Positions 61,046-64,000 of a stretch of DNA of 64,000 bases are shown piece by piece (within the stretch, counting starts at the first letter, position 1; the number at the start of each line of letters is the position of its first letter). The notes beneath the pieces were generated by a model. It saw only the letters and a program-made list of their open reading frames with translations, ran no database searches and was not told the origin of the DNA. The position numbers and the translations under genes were made by a program. Source of the stretch: Sialis fuliginosa (lineage: Eukaryota; Arthropoda; Insecta; Megaloptera; Sialidae); contig OY540818.1 in NCBI GenBank assembly GCA_961205875.1, positions 19,132,761-19,196,760 of the forward strand, read 5' to 3'.

Positions 61046-61387
61046 GTCCGGTATCATAAAGGACCTAACAAATTTGTTAGCTAACAAACACTTTCAACTG
61101 AGGTATCAAACATATATGACAGTTCTTTTGGAGTTTGTTGATGACTTTGACAAGTTTCGCGCACGCGTTGAAGGTAAATACAAATGGTATTAAAACAGTG
61201 GTGATGTTATGAAAATTATTTTGTACGGTCAAAGATGCCAACTGTGTTACAATTAATTGAAGTGTCACTGCTCTAAATTCCATAACTAATCCATAGATAC
61301 TAGTACAGTATTAATACCCCATATGAATGTAATTGCTAGCTAACAAATTTTGTTAGGTCCTTTATAGGTCCTTTATAATACCGGGCA
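61046..61387. mobile_element. TGTCCGGTAT MITE, copy 2
   Basis: Nearly identical to 59037-59368, with an exact TAA duplication (61043-61045 and 61388-61390) and a 10-bp internal duplication near the right end. The empty site is visible in the related repeat at positions 51-60 (ttaactttaagac). Confidence 0.85.
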
Positions 61388-61440
61388 TAAGACTATCAAA
61401 TGCCTTAAGTCTGTCGAGACTTTCCCTATTATTGACAAAT

Positions 61441-61915
61441 TAAAATTGATAAATTAACAAATGTTGTTATTTCAGCTAATACCTTATTAAAGGATTTCTG
61501 GGTTGCTGAATAAGGATTTGTTAGTTAGCAGCTATTAAATAATCGATTTTTCTTGGATTTTTTTAAAATTAACATTGTTTATATATTTAGCTATATTTTT
61601 TGCTTAATCAGGTTTAACAGATCGACAAAAAATTTAAAAATTAAAAAAAAAGTTTTAACAAATGAGGTATTATTAGATTCTTCTTGAGTTAACCAAATGT
61701 CACTGGTGACAATTTTTTTTTAGAAAATTCAAAATGGCATTCTAGTAAAATAAATTTAACCAAAACCTATCATGATTAGTATCAAATTAAAGGGCTTTAA
61801 AAGACGATACAAAAATATAAAAGTATTTTGTAAAAAATAATTGTAACATATAATTTTTTAACAACATATTTAGAAGTATTTTCTTAACCCGACTCTGATG
61901 CGAGTATGTGTATGG

Positions 61916-61953
<38 letters not shown>

Positions 61954-62857
61954 GCAGTCGCCCACACACGCGAAAGTTGAACTGGTTAAATAAATAAATA
62001 AATAAATACGCGAGATGTAAAATAATTACATCGCGTATAATAATCTCGACGATGCGCTGGTTCGCTTACGATGCAGGGAACCAGTGATTCTCAAAATGTA
62101 TGGATTTCAACAACCTTTCAAGTTTTATATTTTCATTGTAGGAAATTAGTTATTTTTGGTTTTTTCAAGCTTAGATTCAAATCAAAGAATGCCTCTTAAA
62201 GAAGAGAAAGAAAAACTTGACAACTCATTTCTATATAAATAAAAGTATAATTTATATAGTAATAATTAATAATATAATAAACTTATTATTAATGTATATT
62301 ATAAAAAACATCTACAATTGATTAATTCGAATCTATCTTTAATCTTTCTCACCCCTATACATTCCCTTTTTATAACAAGTTAAAAAAACGCAAAAAAATC
62401 ATTTTGATTAAAATTCCAAGATCGTGTCTAAATTCAAGATTTCAAACTGAATCCTATAAAGAAACAATCCAACATCTACCTAATCGATCCTTCTTTTGAT
62501 TTACACAAACATGTAAGTGCCAAGAGTTGTGTTCTGTCGGTATTAGGCTAATTGAGTCACTATTTAAATAATCTAAGTGCATCCATACACCGGAATAACG
62601 TTCGCATGCAACGTTGCCAAACGGAAACAGAATTACGAAAATAATTTGGCAACATCTTTCCATCGCCTACTTATTTATTTGTTAAATATACTGTCGCACT
62701 GCAGCATATAGTTTTTTTTTGTTATCCATATACAGTTAACTAGATATGTAACTGTAAGATTTAAACCAGAAAAGTTGATTATAAAAAACAACTGCCAAAT
62801 TATCGTAAAATTTTAATAAATAAGTATTCTAGAGATTGCTACCCCAGTAGTTCGGAC
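61441..62857. other. Intergenic stretch with microsatellites
   Basis: A (TG)n run of about 34 bp lies at 61917-61950, and taaataaataaataaata at about 61986-62006. No gene recognised. Confidence 0.6.
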
Positions 62858-63752
62858 CAGTGACGAGGCGTGAAGTTTTTAATAAGGGAAGCATATTTTG
62901 TCAATCCTCCCCCTCCTATTAATAAAAAAAACTAGTTATGAAACACATTAAATTCAAGCTTTTACTTTTTTCAATAAATTCTTATATATTTATATAGTAA
63001 CTTGATGATTCTACGTCTTATTTTCTTGTATTTTAGTAGATATTTGTATGACGAGTTGAAGTTCACTGCAGGAAATTTCACTAAAATTTTTAGAATTTTT
63101 GATTTCGTTAAAAGTATGTTTATTGTATAGAAAATGGCGTTAAAAGTTGTTTGTTTCAAACCGCAGGTCTGTATCTCAAACCGTTCTCGAGATATAGCCT
63201 TTCAAAGTTTTAGTTTTTTCAAATTTTTGGAGAAAAAAGGTCATAACTTTTGAACGCGTGGTCGGAATTGATTTTAGTTGACGGATTTGAAATCAGCGTG
63301 TCAAAATCTATATAATGACATGTATAATACTTTTAAATCCGGCAAAAAAATTTTGGTCCAAAATCGACATTTTTTTAAGGTATACCCCTTAGAATTTTTT
63401 CGATTTTTCGCGAAATTTTTTTTCTCGAGTTTTAAGGTATTATACATGTCATTATGTAGATTTTGACACGCTGATTCCAAATCCGTCAACTAAAATCAAT
63501 TCCGACCATCCGTTCGAAAGTTATGGTCATTTTTCTTAAAAATTTTGAAAAAACTGAAACTTTGAGAGGCTATATCTCAAGAACGATTTGAGATACAGAC
63601 CTGCGGTTTGAAGCATTCAACTTTTCACGTCATTTTCTATACAATAAACATACTTTTAACGAAATCAAAAATTCTAAATTTTTTAGTGAAATTTCCTGCA
63701 GTGAACATCAACTCGTCATACAAATATCGACTAAAATACAAGAAAAAAGTAA
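62858..63752. mobile_element. hAT-like element with giant hairpin, copy 4 (right end lost)
   Basis: Left end CAGTGACGAGGCG at 62858. The hairpin spans about 63010-63745 and holds the mirrored MTDL frames. The sequence leaves the family at about 63752. Same orientation as copy 1. Confidence 0.75.
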
Positions 63753-64000
63753 AAACTTGAACTAAAATAGTAATTTTTTTTATTAACACAAGTTAAACCT
63801 GGAAATAACAGAAAAATTTGAAAATAAAAATAGTGAAAATGATAATTTTATTAAAACAATTTTTAAGAACCCTATCAAATACAAAAATAATTAAAACTCA
63901 AAATTAAGTTACATCATTCGAAACTAGACTAGGCTTTCATATGATACCAAGCTCATTAAAATTGCTTAATTAGAACACGTGCGATACAGAGTTGAAAAAA
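63753..64000. other. AT-rich end of window
   Basis: Nothing recognised. Confidence 0.3.

Larger units (their letters stand above)
60757..61440 (+). repeat. GGCGCGATCC repeat unit, interrupted by two insertions
   Basis: Family DNA 60757-60930 and 61023-61045 continues at 61388-61440 (aagactatcaaatgcc). The insertions are the hairpin at about 60933-61022 and the MITE at 61046-61387. Confidence 0.7.

Overview
The window is nuclear DNA of an animal, most likely an insect. It is strongly AT-rich, with split genes using GT-AG introns, eukaryotic 5S rRNA genes, and a dense mixture of short inverted-repeat DNA transposons (MITEs) of types common in insect genomes. No telomeric, mitochondrial, viral or bacterial gene was recognised. 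The species cannot be named from sequence alone.

Region 1 (about 8.0-23.6 kb) holds the only protein-coding genes I can support. These are three complete six-exon genes in tandem on the minus strand, all encoding 12-helix major-facilitator transporters of the SLC49/FLVCR family. In transcription order they are gene C (23536-17793, 468 aa), gene B (16713-13878, 471 aa) and gene A (11767-8063, 453 aa). Exons 2-5 have identical lengths (367, 209, 104 and 111 bp) and identical phases in all three, and every reading frame is open. A and B resemble each other more than C. They also share a MITE at the same place in intron 3, so the A/B split is the younger one. The introns are packed with different MITEs.

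Region 2 (about 54.4-55.3 kb) is a tandem array of five 5S rRNA genes on the minus strand, at a 194-195 bp period. A sixth, identical copy lies 4.7 kb away at 59961-60078. Each has a perfect helix I, a T-run terminator and a conserved AT-rich upstream block.

Region 3 (0-8 kb and 23.6-64 kb) is gene-poor. It contains a 153-bp satellite of about nine units (27.6-29.0 kb) and four hAT-like elements carrying very long hairpins. Other families are PIF/Harbinger-like, Tc1/mariner-like, pogo-like and TTAA-flanked MITEs, Penelope-type tails with a hammerhead-like core, and several unnamed repeats. Between the repeats lie short, more GC-rich, apparently single-copy islands that could be regulatory. 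I saw no tRNA gene, CRISPR array or intact transposase.

Functionally, the protein genes are a small family cluster of plasma-membrane solute carriers. By homology the candidate substrate is choline, ethanolamine or a related amine; haem export is the older proposal. The 5S genes feed ribosome production by RNA polymerase III and have no visible functional link to the transporters.
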